Source: Bolinopsis microptera (taxonomy: Eukaryota; Ctenophora; Tentaculata; Lobata; Bolinopsidae). Taken from it: a stretch of DNA of 60,000 nt. Each line of letters opens with the position of its first letter. Position 1 is the stretch's first letter. Shown here in pieces: positions 51,275 through 60,000 of the stretch. Under the pieces are notes generated by a model, which had not been told where the DNA came from, ran no database searches, and was given only the letters and a program-made list of their open reading frames with translations. Made by a program: the position numbers and the translations under genes. The stretch covers positions 25,883,799-25,943,798 of the forward strand of contig NC_087072.1 of NCBI RefSeq assembly GCF_026151205.1. Direction: 5' to 3'.

Positions 51275-54200
51275 ATGGACTCAGAAAAGGGAGGAGCTGC
51301 TCCCCCGCCTTATACTGCCCCAGGCTATCCTTCACCTCAACAAGGCTATCCTCCCGCACCCCCTCAAGCAAGTTATCCTCCCGCACTCCCTCAAGCAAGT
51401 TATCCTCCCCAAGCAAGTTATCCACCTGTACCCCCTCAAGCAAGTTATCCTCCCCAAGCAAGTTATCCTCCCGCACCCCCTCAAGCAAGTTATCCTCCCC
51501 AAGCAAGTTATCCTCCCCAAGCAAGTTATCCGCCTCAAGCAAGTTATCCTCCCCAAGCAAGTTATCCGCCCCAAGCAAGTTATCCGCCCCAAGCAGGCTA
51601 TCCGCCCCAAGCAGGCTACCCCGTACAACAATATCCGGCCCAAAATGTGGTAGTGGGAAATCCAGGCTATCCCGGACAAGCAGTTCCAGGTAATTATCAC
51701 TACACTTATTGTTGGTGCTGTATCTAATTATCACTACAGTTATTGTTGGTGCTGTATCTAATTATCACTTCAGTTATTGTTGGTGCTGTATCTAATTATC
51801 ACTTCAGTTATTGTTGGTGCTGTATCTAATTATCACTACAGTTATTGTTGGTGCTGTATCTAATTATCACTTCAGTTATTGTTGGTGCTGTATCTAATTA
51901 TCACTACAGTTATTGTTGGTGCTGTATCTAATTATCACTTCAGTTATTGTTGGTGCTGTATCTAATTATCACTACAGTTATTGTTGGTGCTGTATCTAAT
52001 TATCACTACAGTTATTGTTGGTGCTGTATCTAATTATCACTTCAGTTATTGTTGGTGCTGTTTCTAATTATCACTACAGTTATTATTGGTGCTGTATCTA
52101 ATTATCACTTCAGTTATTGTTGGTGCTGTTTCTAATTATCACTTCAGTTATTGTTGGTGCTGTATCTAATTATCACTACAGTTATTGTTGGTGATGTTTC
52201 TAATTATCACTACAGTTATTGTTGGTGCTGTATCTAATTATCACTACAGTTATTGTTGGTGATGTTTCTAATTATCACTACAGTTATTGTTGGTGCTGTA
52301 TCTAATTATCACTACAGTTATTGTTGGTGCTGTATCTAATTATCACTACAGTTATTGTTGGTGCTGTATTTAATTATCACTACAGTTGTTGTTGGTGCTG
52401 TTTCTAATTATCACTACAGTTATTGTTGGTGCTGTATCTAATTATCACTTCAGTTATTGTTGGTGCTGTTTCTAATTATCACTACAGTTATTGTTGGTGC
52501 TGTATCTAATTATCACTACAGTTATTGTTGGTGCTGTATCTAATTATCACTACAGTTATTGTTGGTGCTGTATCTAATTATCACTACAGTTATTGTTGGT
52601 GCTGTATCTAATTATCACTTCAGTTATTGTTGGTGCTGTTTCTAATTATCACTTCAGTTATTGTTGGTGCTGTTTCTAATTATCACTTAAGTTATTGTTG
52701 GTGCTGTTTCTAATTATCACTACAGTTATTGTTGGTGCTGTATCTAATTATCACTACAGTTATTGTTGGTGCTGTATCTAATTATCACTACAGTTATTAT
52801 TGGTGCTGTATCTAATTATCACTACAGTTATTATTGGTGCTGTATCTAATTATCACTACAGTTATTGTTGGTGCTGTATCTAATTATCACTTCAGTTATT
52901 GTTGGTGCTGTATCTAATTATCACTACAGTTATTGTTGGTGCTGTATCTAATTAACACTTCAGTTATTGTTGGTGCTGTATCTTATTATCACTTCAGTTA
53001 TTGTTGGTGCTGTATCTAATTATCACTACAGTTATTGTTGGTGCTGTATCTAATTATCACTACAGTTGTTGTTGGTGCTGTATCTAATTATCACTTCAGT
53101 TATTGTTGGTGCTGTATCTAATTATCACTACAGTTGTTGTTGGTGCTGTTTCTAATTATCACTTAAGTTATTGTCGGTGCTGTATCTAATTATCACTTCA
53201 GTTATTATTGGTGCTGTATCTAATTATCACTTCAGTTATTGTTGGTGCTGTATCTAATTATCACTACAGTTATTGTTGGTGCTGTATCTAATTATCACTA
53301 CAGTTATTGTTGGTGCTGTTTCTAATTATCACTACAGTTATTGTTGGTGCTGTATCTAATTATCACTACAGTTGTTGTTGGTGCTGTTTCTAATTATCAC
53401 TTCAGTTATTGTTGGTGCTGTTTCTAATTATCACTACAGTTATTATTGGTGCTGTTTCTGATTATCACTTCAGTTATTGTTGGTGCTGTATCTAATTATC
53501 ACTACAGTTATTGTTGGTGCTGTATCTAATTATCACTTCAGTTATTGTTGGTGCTGTATCTAATTATCACTACAGTTATTGTTGGTGCTGTATCTAATTA
53601 TCACTACAGTTGTTGTTGGTGCTGTTTCTAATTATCACTTCAGTTATTGTTGGTGCTGTTTCTAATTATCACTACAGTTATTATTGGTGCTGTTTCTGAT
53701 TATCACTTCAGTTATTGTTGGTGCTGTATCTAATTATCACTACAGTTATTGTTGGTGCTGTATCTAATTATCACTTCAGTTATTGTTGGTGCTGTATCTA
53801 ATTATCACTACAGTTATTGTTGGTGCTGTATCTAATTATCACTTCAGTTATTGTTGGTGCTGTATCTAATTATCACTTCAGTTATTGTTGGTGCTGTATC
53901 TAATTATCACTTCAGTTATTGTTGGTGCTGTATCTAATTATCACTTCAGTTATTGTTGGTGCTGTTTCTAACTGTATGGGATGCAACATGGAGAGCGGGA
54001 TGTATGGTAGATACGGAGGTAACGTTGGAGGTCGTTATGGTCATAACCAATATAACGGTGAGAGCAATAGTACCAGTCCAGTACGCACATGTGTACGCAC
54101 AGTGTCCAGTACGCACATCGCACATGCACCAATTAATTGCTATCACAAAAGCGAGTTTCACAAACATTTTCAGTATCACCAACAAATATTTTCTACATTT

Positions 54201-54489
54201 CTACATTTTATATTATTTCCTTTCTATTTTTGCAGGGCCGGGGATTGGAGCGAGACCGTGTAGAATCTGTCAAGTAGTTTTCATAGGTGTGGCAGTACTA
54301 GTCCTGATAATAATGGGTGCTACATGGCCCAGTTACAGCTGGGGTCTGCCAATCCCTCACTTCCCTATTGTACTCTTTCTGGGAGTTGCTACTATCTTCT
54401 TCATATTCATGTATTCCATTACAACGTGCCAGAAGGCTAGATTCCCCCACACGTGTGACGCCAAAAAGGATCAATCTATATGGTTGTAA
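51275..54489 (+). CDS. Proline-rich PPxY two-pass membrane protein, copy 2 (three exons)
   Basis: Exons are 51275-51689, 53950-54057 and 54236-54489, about 258 residues. Donors are GTTCCAG|GTAATT and TATAACG|GTGAGA; acceptors are TCACTTCAG and TTTTTGCAG. Both introns are phase 1, exactly as in copy 1. Exon 1 begins MDSEKGGAAPPPYTAPGYPS (PPPY motif), then QASYPP repeats. Exon 2 contains VSNCMGCNMESG, parallel to SPCNACNMQ of copy 1, then Gly/Tyr-rich GRYGGNVGGRYGHNQYN. Exon 3 has CRICQ, two hydrophobic segments (VVFIGVAVLVLIIMG and FPIVLFLGVATIFFIFMY) and a tail FPHTCDAKKDQSIWL like copy 1. This is a tandem duplicate on the same strand. Intron 1 is entirely satellite, so several acceptors could be used. 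Confidence 0.82.
51690..53949 (+). repeat. 34-bp satellite made of 3' splice site plus exon-2 start, about 67 copies, intron 1
   Basis: The unit is TTATTGTTGGTGCTGTATCT plus AATTATCACTTCAG, with ACTACAG, TTTCT and GTTGTTG variants. The last unit becomes the real acceptor and exon 2 (CACTTCAG|TTATTGTTGG, then GTGCTGTTTCTAACTG). The array occupies the intron from its donor (GTAATTATCACTACAC) to its acceptor with no other sequence. Confidence 0.97.
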
Positions 54490-54537
54490 CTGAGATACAG
54501 AGGAAAAAAGGAACTTTTGTTTTAGAGATGGTTTTGA

Positions 54538-54680
54538 TCTCCGTAACCTTGGTAACCTTGGTAACCTTGGTAACCTTGGTACCTTGGTAACCTTGGTACC
54601 TTGGTAACCTTGGTAACCTTGGTAACCTTGGTAACCTTGGTACCTTGGTAACCTTGGTAACCTTGGTAACCTTGGTAACC
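54538..54680. repeat. 9-10-bp repeat (GGTAACCTT)n
   Basis: About 15 short units, alternating GGTAACCTT and GGTACCTT, lie just after the stop codon of copy 2, probably in its 3' untranslated region. Confidence 0.93.
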
Positions 54681-54689
54681 ATTAACACT

Positions 54690-55795
54690 TACAAAGTTAG
54701 TTATGAGATAAGTAAACGTCTCTTATAAAGAGACTGGCTAAAAATATCTGTTATGTACAGTGTACTCAGGACATCTTTGGTATTAAATGAGACCATTTAG
54801 TGACTTTTATTAATTATTACCACCTCTGTTTCCTTGAAACATAATTTAATAATTAACAATAATAATTATTAATTATGTTGAGAAAATCCAGAAGTTGTCA
54901 AGTTTTAGCATAATCTTGTCAGTTTGCTAATTTTAAAGATCTTAAAGGTAATTAATAAACATTGGTAGTAGAAGAATATAAATTATTTTATCATTTTCTT
55001 TCAAGATTTGTGTGCTACATTTTTATTGAGTGACCCAGTTGATAATGATGGGTATGGCGCGCTCGAACTTGCACCCTTTTGAAGTTTTGATTGCAAGAAA
55101 GAGGACGCCTTATATAGTTATATGGGCATCACGTGTAACACTAAGTACCCACCCTTTGTACTAAAATCTCTCTGGAGTTGACTGTATCTTAATGTCAGCT
55201 GATTTTAAGATAAAAAACACGTCTTGAACTACTCTGCTTCATAAGCAATACTAGTTCAGTTACGGTTATGATGATATCCGGTATTTCTTTTAGATGAAAA
55301 CAAGCTGAAACTGGTTTCAGAGCTTATTTTTTCTATATATTTGGTTTCATGTTTATTTTTTCTAAAGATTGGTTAGTTTCTCTTTTATAGTCGTTAAGCT
55401 TAAATAGTATTACATGACAGTATATATCGAAGCTAACCTAATTATGATATATGTACCAACGCTACATAATATGCAGTAATGGGAGAGAGAGCGAGAAAAT
55501 GTGAGCCATTTTATGTCACATTTGTGGTACAAAACCATCAAATAAACCAATTACCGTCGGCCGATTTAAAAAAATTTGCTTATTGGCTTCGTCAGAGTTT
55601 TGTCGTTACTATACCGAAAAAATCAGTCCCGTAACTGTTACTGTTTTTTTAAATATAGCCGCTCGGAAATTTCCTGCACACACACAGATTTATTGAGATT
55701 ATCATTTAAGATACCATAGAAACATCTTATAGCTTTATCAATAGAAATTAGTATAACAAAATTGCCGCTGATCAGATAATGTTAACGCTATACAA
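54690..55795. other. Non-repeat interval, no gene recognised
   Basis: AT-rich. One CACGTG lies near 55130. No supported exon or element was found. Confidence 0.5.
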
Positions 55796-55797
55796 CA

Positions 55798-56312
55798 GAG
55801 CTCTAGTATACTGTATACTACAGTAATGTAGTATACTGTATACTACAGAGCTATAGTATACTGTATACTACAGTAATGTAGTATACTGTATACTACAGAG
55901 CTCTAGTATACTGTATACTACAGTAATGTAGTATACTGTATACTACAGAGTTCTAGTATACTGTATACTACAGAGCTCTAGTATACTGTATACTACAGTA
56001 ATACTACAGAGCTCTAGTATACTGTATACTACAGAGTTCTAGTATACTGTATACTACAGAGCTCTAGTATACTGTATACTACAGAGCTCTAGTATACTGT
56101 ATACTACAGAGTTCTAGTATACTGTATACTACAGTAATACTACAGAGCTCTAGTAAACTGTATACTACAGAGCTCTAGTATACTGTATACTACAGAGCTC
56201 TAGTATACTGTATACTACAGAGCTCTAGTATACTGTATACTACAGTAATACTACAGAGCTCTAGTATACTGTATACTACAGAGCTCTAGTATACTGTATA
56301 CTACAGTAATGT
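55798..56312. repeat. 25-bp palindromic minisatellite
   Basis: The unit is GAGCTCTAGTATACTGTATA plus CTACA, with CAGTAATGTAGTATACTG- and CAGTAATACTACAG-type spacers. Each unit is close to its own reverse complement, so every unit can fold into a hairpin and the whole array could form cruciforms. It lies about 440 bp upstream of the receptor gene. Confidence 0.95.
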
Positions 56313-56750
56313 TTTTTTATCTAGACACTTATTTTACTTCGGAGTATTCCAACAGCCATATTGTTACACAAGTGCAACCAGCCAATTACAGGAAGCCGAA
56401 GGATTTGTTTTTAGCCAGTGACGGTTAAGGTAGTGTGTACCATACTTTGAAAAAAATTACTAATGATAATTTGAAGTCCGGTTAAAACTGATCTTTAAAA
56501 ATGTTTGCTCAGAACGTAGCGTTGATAGACTTTACGATAATTTTCAACATTTTCTGCAAACATTTTGCTATATTTTACTATGTATAATATAGATATATAT
56601 AACATATATGCAGTGGGCTCCTTGTAACATGAGCGTGTATATATCGAGACATTTACAAATCTAATAAGGTACTAGTAACTAGAGGCTCAAGTTCTCAACC
56701 TAATAATATCTGGGTTTACCTGACTTTACCTTAGTTTCGTTACAGTTGTC

Positions 56751-57827
56751 ATGTTCTGTCAAAATGGCACCACCTATCTGGAAGTATCATTACCTCCAGA
56801 AAACAGAACAGATGTTGAAACCTTCAGCACATTTTGCTCAGTGTCCCTACAGTTTGTAAAGTACGCCTCACTACCTGTGGGTTTTGCAATAATCCTGCTC
56901 ACTACCTCCGCTTTCATTGCTCTGAAGTCCCGCTTTAAGATGACGGATAATGGTACGGGGGTTATCTTCATGGCAGTGGTTACCCTAGACTTTCTAAACG
57001 GCTGGCTATGTTTCAGACTGTTTGAACAGCTTGGGTTCAGGAAGATAATATCATTTAGCGCCGACACTACGAGGCTGATATTGGAGTGGGGGACCTGGCT
57101 CATTCTGTACACATCATGGGTTCTCAAGTTCTTCCTCTGCGCGTACCAGATGCACAGGTTCCTGATGGGGAATCTAAACGTGTCGTGGTATCCAGCGCGA
57201 CCCAACCTTTCAAGAGCACCAACACCCCTGAGCAAGAGAGCTGGGTACGCTATAGTGGCAGTCTCCCTGATCTGGTCCCTAGCCCAGATGACGGTCATGT
57301 ACCTGACGAGTTACTACAATATTAAACACGTGTCCGTTCCTTTTCTAGGGATTCAGACTATGGTACTGTTTGCTTGCAGCTGGTTAGTAGCAGGACTTTA
57401 CATCTTCACTAGATACGATTCCTCGTCCAGTCCTCTGGAGAGGTTTATAGCTAGCACTATCGGTCTCAACTGTGTCTTCACCCTTCTAGCGGACACCTTC
57501 CTCACATACGGCGACTTGAGCTGCTTGTTCGGCTACTCCACCCCCAGTTACATGAAACCAATGTGCTACTGTATCTTAGCTCGGTTTCTCAGTTACTCGG
57601 ACAGTATCTTCTTCTCTGCAACTCTGTTCCGGAGCAGTGTGGTGAGGAGATATTTCCTGGAGGCGATAAGAAGACCAGGCACTAACCAGAAGGAACAGCT
57701 CTCTGGCGAGGAGAAGAGGAGGTCTCTGGTGCAGACCTTGTCTGAAGATGACATGAACAGTTACCCTGTTAATGCAGATACTAGGAACCAAAATAACTTT
57801 AGAAGAGTTACCATAAATGATGAGTAG
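56751..57827 (+). CDS. Class A-like G-protein-coupled receptor, single-exon CDS, 358 residues
   Basis: A predicted plasma-membrane receptor; the ligand is unknown. Seven hydrophobic helices lie at about residues 39-58, 70-91, 109-133, 164-186, 197-220, 230-253 and 270-292. The N-terminus has glycosylation sequons NGT (5-7) and NRT (18-20). Family marks are D80 in helix 2 (TLDFLNGW, position 2.50), R136 after helix 3 (QMHRF in place of DRY), W175 in helix 4 (position 4.50), and DSIFF (284-288) in helix 7 in place of NPxxY, followed by a basic stretch VVRRYFLEAIRR. Helix 6 lacks CWxP. The tail is charged and Ser-rich (SEDD). The ATG follows an acceptor-like TTTCGTTACAG by five bases, so the 5' untranslated region is probably spliced. 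The DRY and CWxP losses make it divergent; a non-rhodopsin seven-helix family is possible. Confidence 0.8.
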   Translation: MFCQNGTTYLEVSLPPENRTDVETFSTFCSVSLQFVKYASLPVGFAIILLTTSAFIALKSRFKMTDNGTGVIFMAVVTLDFLNGWLCFRLFEQLGFRKIISFSADTTRLILEWGTWLILYTSWVLKFFLCAYQMHRFLMGNLNVSWYPARPNLSRAPTPLSKRAGYAIVAVSLIWSLAQMTVMYLTSYYNIKHVSVPFLGIQTMVLFACSWLVAGLYIFTRYDSSSSPLERFIASTIGLNCVFTLLADTFLTYGDLSCLFGYSTPSYMKPMCYCILARFLSYSDSIFFSATLFRSSVVRRYFLEAIRRPGTNQKEQLSGEEKRRSLVQTLSEDDMNSYPVNADTRNQNNFRRVTINDE

Positions 57828-58362
57828 GTGTTGACTGCATTACTGGCATGCTGTGTTAAGCATGCAGTTATGTGTTTTTACGCTCGGCAGATCTTGTCAT
57901 ATGATCAATCATCTAACATTATAGCCAAGGTGTAGGAAGCGGGGGGCAGGGGCCATCCCCCCTTCTCAGTAATAGTTGTAACTATATGTATTAAAAAGAA
58001 GGTCTTTTAACGATAGTTACGGAGATAAGCGAATATATTATGTGTGTTAAATGTTCATTATATTTAAATATGTGTGTATATCTTTAATATAAATTGATTG
58101 TAATTAAATATTTTAAGGCATTAGTGCAGAGTAATGCCTCCGGGTAGTGCTCCTCAATCAATCAATCAATCAAATAATAATAATAATAAATTGAATTATA
58201 AACACTGCTTTTAAGTTGTAAAACTTTTACTCAGCAGTGTGAGAACAACTACATACAAAAGAACAAACTGAGATAAGTGCCACAAAAACTCTATCCTAAA
58301 ATAACAGCCTTCCCAGCAATACACGATTTATTAATATAACTCAGTAACCTAGAGTCTCGAGT
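57828..58362. other. 3' flank of receptor gene
   Basis: AT-rich with small (CAAT)n and (AAT)n microsatellites near 58155-58190, which may be the simple-repeat tail of the minus-strand LINE fragment that follows. Confidence 0.5.
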
Positions 58363-58830
58363 TCATGAATAAAGTTTTTCCAAATCATGATTTGATAAAC
58401 TGAACAGATAAGTCTTGAGGGCCGATTTGAAGCTGTTACTAGTAGGACAGCTTTGAACAGACAGAGAAAGGTTGTTGAAGATTTTGGGACCTATCACGCT
58501 GAAAGATCTTTGGCCTGCTAATGAATAAGCGTGTGGAACACCGAACAATCAACTTGAGAGAGTGACCATGATGGGAGTACCGAAACATTTGTTGGAGGTA
58601 TTCTAGGGCAGATCCTACAATCGCCTTGTGGTTGTGAGCAAGTAGTGCTAGCTTGAACACCACACGTTTTCGGACATCCAGCCAATGGAGTTTCTTTAGG
58701 TCATCACCCAATGATCATGTTTATATTTACCAGTGACAGCTTTGGCTGCAGCGTTTTGAATTAACTGTAGCTGGTGCCATACTTTTTCAGTTGCACCGAA
58801 GAAGAGGCCATTGCAGTAATCAAGGCAGGT
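58363..58830 (-). mobile_element. LINE reverse-transcriptase C-terminal fragment, frameshifted
   Basis: On the minus strand it reads CLDYCNGLFFGATEKVWHQL, then QLIQNAAAKAVTGKYKHDH. A frameshift (one base short) follows, then DDLKKLHWLDVRKRVVFKL and SALEYLQ. A second frameshift near 58545 precedes YSLAGQRSFSVIGPKIFNNL and SFKSALKTYLFS to a stop at 58363. This is the conserved C-terminal part of CR1/Jockey-clade LINE reverse transcriptases. It is the same family as 42445-42690 and better preserved. Confidence 0.85.
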
Positions 58831-59962
58831 TTGAAATTGTTTAATTTTCTAACAATATTCATCAATTTATTGTTGAATTGAGCGTGAATCATTGTTAAAT
58901 TCATCCATACCGCCGTAAACACACAGCTTAATATTTCCAATCTTTATAATATCGCCCTTATTCTCCCATAATACGTTTATAAATATCTCAGTAAATTATG
59001 ACTCGACTGGTCGAGTAGTTTTAGATTTGCTTGGTTGGGTATCACATTACGCACGCCTGCGGTCTTATCTACGTTTTTATCTTTGATGGTGTGAGGTCAT
59101 CGTTTTACTGTGATCCTGCCTTCTTTGTTGTAACTTTGAATGTAGTCCGTTTCAAGTTGTTATCTAAATTTTTTCCCGATCCATGACTCAAAGTGCCGAA
59201 GGCACAAAAGAGTCAAGGACAAGGGTTGGCGAACGAGGTTTTTTTTGTATATGGTAGCTCCGCGACCGTGCCTGCGACCGTACATAAGTGCCCGCGCGCA
59301 CTGTTGTCGCCCACGTTCATACCTGCGCAAAGTTATTTTGCGCGATTATAACCTGAATTAAACAATTGTTGGCGCACGTTGCTGAACTGACCAAGTACAT
59401 TGTCGATTGTTAATTTCACCATGTACGTATCCCACTAGGCACTAATTGATAGCATATTATTATTATTATTTTGAGTTAGTATTACTATTTTGCACAGATC
59501 CGTGTCAGGTTGCATAAACAATAAACATATGGTTACACTTACATATAAATATACATGATTTTCAAATTCAATATGGAATTATATTAACTACGCTCGGCCT
59601 GTCACTCCGCCATATCTGCATGCTTATAAAAAGTAAAAACTGGGGTCCCCATACCAGGTTGTGTGGAATATGATAAAATATGCCATCACGGATCGGGAAA
59701 TTGAGCGGCCATCCACAAAAGAAAAGCGGCCACATTTCTTGTTCTATTATCTTATCGTTCAATTTGATCGTGTCTTATTTTGAGTGTTTGAATATTGTAA
59801 GTTGTACAGTATACTGAAAGTCGGGGTTGTTGTACAGTATACTGAAAGTAACGATTATAAATCAAAAATACATTTTTAAAAATTCAGAATTTGAGATAAT
59901 TCAAGTTGTACTGATTGTTTGTGAAATTGGGATTTAACAATATTTCTAATACCGTAGGCGAC
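58831..59962. other. Non-repeat interval, no gene recognised
   Basis: A small foldback (GTGCCGAAGGCAC near 59193) and a CG-richer patch with GCGACCGTGCCTGCGACCGT (about 59262-59281) are the only features seen. Confidence 0.5.
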
Positions 59963-60000
59963 ATGGGAGAACAAAATATTGTTATCAAGATAAGAGACGG
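59963..60000 (+). CDS. Possible first coding exon cut by the window end
   Basis: An acceptor-like TTTCTAATACCGTAG is followed five bases later by ATG and an open frame MGEQNIVIKIRD running off the end. The distance from acceptor to ATG is like that of the receptor gene. It is too short to identify. Confidence 0.25.
   Translation, partial: MGEQNIVIKIRD

Noticed and set aside
44660-54489. Assigning the proline-rich pair to the LITAF family
   Set aside because: PPxY and CxxC are present, but the second zinc half (HxCxxC) after the membrane segment is missing and there are two membrane segments.

Overview
The window looks like nuclear DNA from an AT-rich invertebrate animal. The grounds are spliceosomal introns with GT/AG borders, a C2H2 zinc-finger gene, a Tudor-like exon, a seven-helix receptor, and non-LTR retrotransposon (LINE) pieces. 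I cannot name the species. There is no sign of prokaryotic gene organisation, and no tRNA or rRNA was recognised. All exon models come from reading frames and splice consensus alone.

About half of the 60 kb is tandem repeat: some twenty separate arrays with units of 3 to 70 bp. From left to right the window holds: a 7.5-kb array of 40-bp units inside an intron of a minus-strand zinc-finger gene (exons 7471-9001); an E-box-rich interval; a 58-bp array (10.4-12.9 kb); a trinucleotide tract; a 67-bp array (14.9-17.0 kb); a 26-bp array that decays into very poor consensus (18.1-21.0 kb); a 14-bp array; a small-exon minus-strand gene (24.7-25.9 kb) with a 22-bp array in an intron; a 68-bp array (27.3-28.2 kb); a region with foldback elements (29.4-32.1 kb); a 39-bp array (34.7-36.3 kb); a Tudor-like minus-strand gene whose intron holds a C-rich array; and 25-bp, 30-bp, 20-bp and 16-bp arrays up to 44.5 kb.

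The right third is the gene-rich part. Two same-strand paralogues, at 44660-49774 and 51275-54489, encode proteins with a PPxY motif, YPPQ repeats, a CxxC motif and two predicted membrane segments. Their three-exon structures and intron phases match. A class A GPCR-like gene (56751-57827) follows, then a LINE fragment.

The main observation is that arrays repeatedly sit on splice junctions. In the zinc-finger gene and the first paralogue the repeated unit contains the end of the exon plus its 5' splice site. In the second paralogue it contains the 3' splice site plus the start of exon 2. In two other genes the array starts within about 20 bp of a 5' splice site. Introns here therefore appear to have been grown by, or turned into, tandem arrays of their own splice sites, giving dozens to nearly two hundred competing sites per intron. 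A second theme is a strong excess of CACGTG boxes, often next to CCAAT boxes, in the non-repeat intergenic DNA.
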